Shown in pieces: positions 32,025 through 32,069 of a DNA stretch of 32,069 nucleotides. The notes under the pieces are model-generated. The model had not been told where the DNA came from. It worked only from the letters and a program-made list of their open reading frames with translations, and ran no database searches. Both the position numbers and the translations under genes were made by a program. The DNA is from an uncultured Dorea sp. (GTDB taxonomy: Bacteria; Bacillota; Clostridia; Lachnospirales; Lachnospiraceae): assembly GCA_910587575.1 (NCBI GenBank), contig CAJULU010000033.1:20855-52923 (forward strand), read 5' to 3'. Within the stretch, counting starts at the first letter, position 1. The number at the start of each line of letters is the position of its first letter.

Positions 32025-32069
32025 AGACTGTCCGAAAATTACATCAATCCAACAATTAAATTTGAATTT

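Noticed and set aside
1..32069. tRNA, rRNA, riboswitch, insertion sequence or integrase genes
   Set aside because: I looked for these in the gaps and on both strands; the gaps are too short and no transposase, integrase or structured RNA was recognisable.

Overview
The window looks like part of a low-to-moderate-GC Firmicutes chromosome, most likely from the class Clostridia (Lachnospiraceae-like). The signs are strong AGGAGG-type ribosome binding sites, a firmicute-type EssC, WXG100 arrays, TcaA-like zinc-ribbon membrane proteins and a PknB/PP2C/FHA signalling set. The genus is an inference and cannot be fixed from this window.

Layout. (1) Positions 1-2075, + strand: the 3' end of a TelA-family gene and a ClC-type H+/Cl- antiporter with a C-terminal TrkA-C-like domain. 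A 14-bp perfect stem (2118-2158) probably terminates transcription from both sides. (2) Positions 2298-8964, - strand: a five-gene unit. It starts with a membrane-anchored trypsin-fold protein that carries a cytoplasmic FHA domain and has lost its catalytic His. Four proteins follow, each with an N-terminal four-Cys zinc ribbon, one membrane helix and a different external domain. (3) Positions 8965-9398: a divergent intergenic region with a good sigma-A promoter overlapping a 9+9 bp palindrome, then a lone + strand gene for a Cys-rich 113-aa protein of unknown function. (4) Positions 9496-31959, - strand: one tightly packed unit of about 22.5 kb whose gaps are tens of bases or overlaps. In transcription order it encodes a DUF6382-like/FHA protein, a PP2C phosphatase, a transmembrane Ser/Thr kinase, a small membrane protein with tandem ETAPLGAQ repeats, a secreted and membrane-anchored Ig-like rod of about 2050 residues, a previously uncalled 59-aa membrane protein, EssC, a YukD/EsaB ubiquitin-like protein, six WXG100-type proteins (one without the Trp), and an RHS/YD-repeat protein whose N-terminus looks like a WXG100 domain.

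How the genes may work together. Region 4 is a type VII secretion locus (EssC motor, YukD, WXG100 substrates, RHS effector) merged with a complete phosphothreonine circuit (kinase writer, PP2C eraser, FHA readers in the first protein, in EssC and in the protease-like protein of region 2). The usual T7SSb membrane partners EsaA, EssA and EssB are not recognisable here. The kinase has the EssB layout (kinase fold, one membrane helix, helical external domain) but an apparently active catalytic site. The Ig rod and two small membrane proteins occupy the positions where the missing membrane subunits might be expected. GarA-like ETT-type sites lie next to the FHA domains. My working hypothesis is a phospho-regulated variant type VII secretion system, with the protease/zinc-ribbon unit as a linked envelope-sensing module. 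The window ends just upstream of region 4, so its promoter and any further components are not visible.
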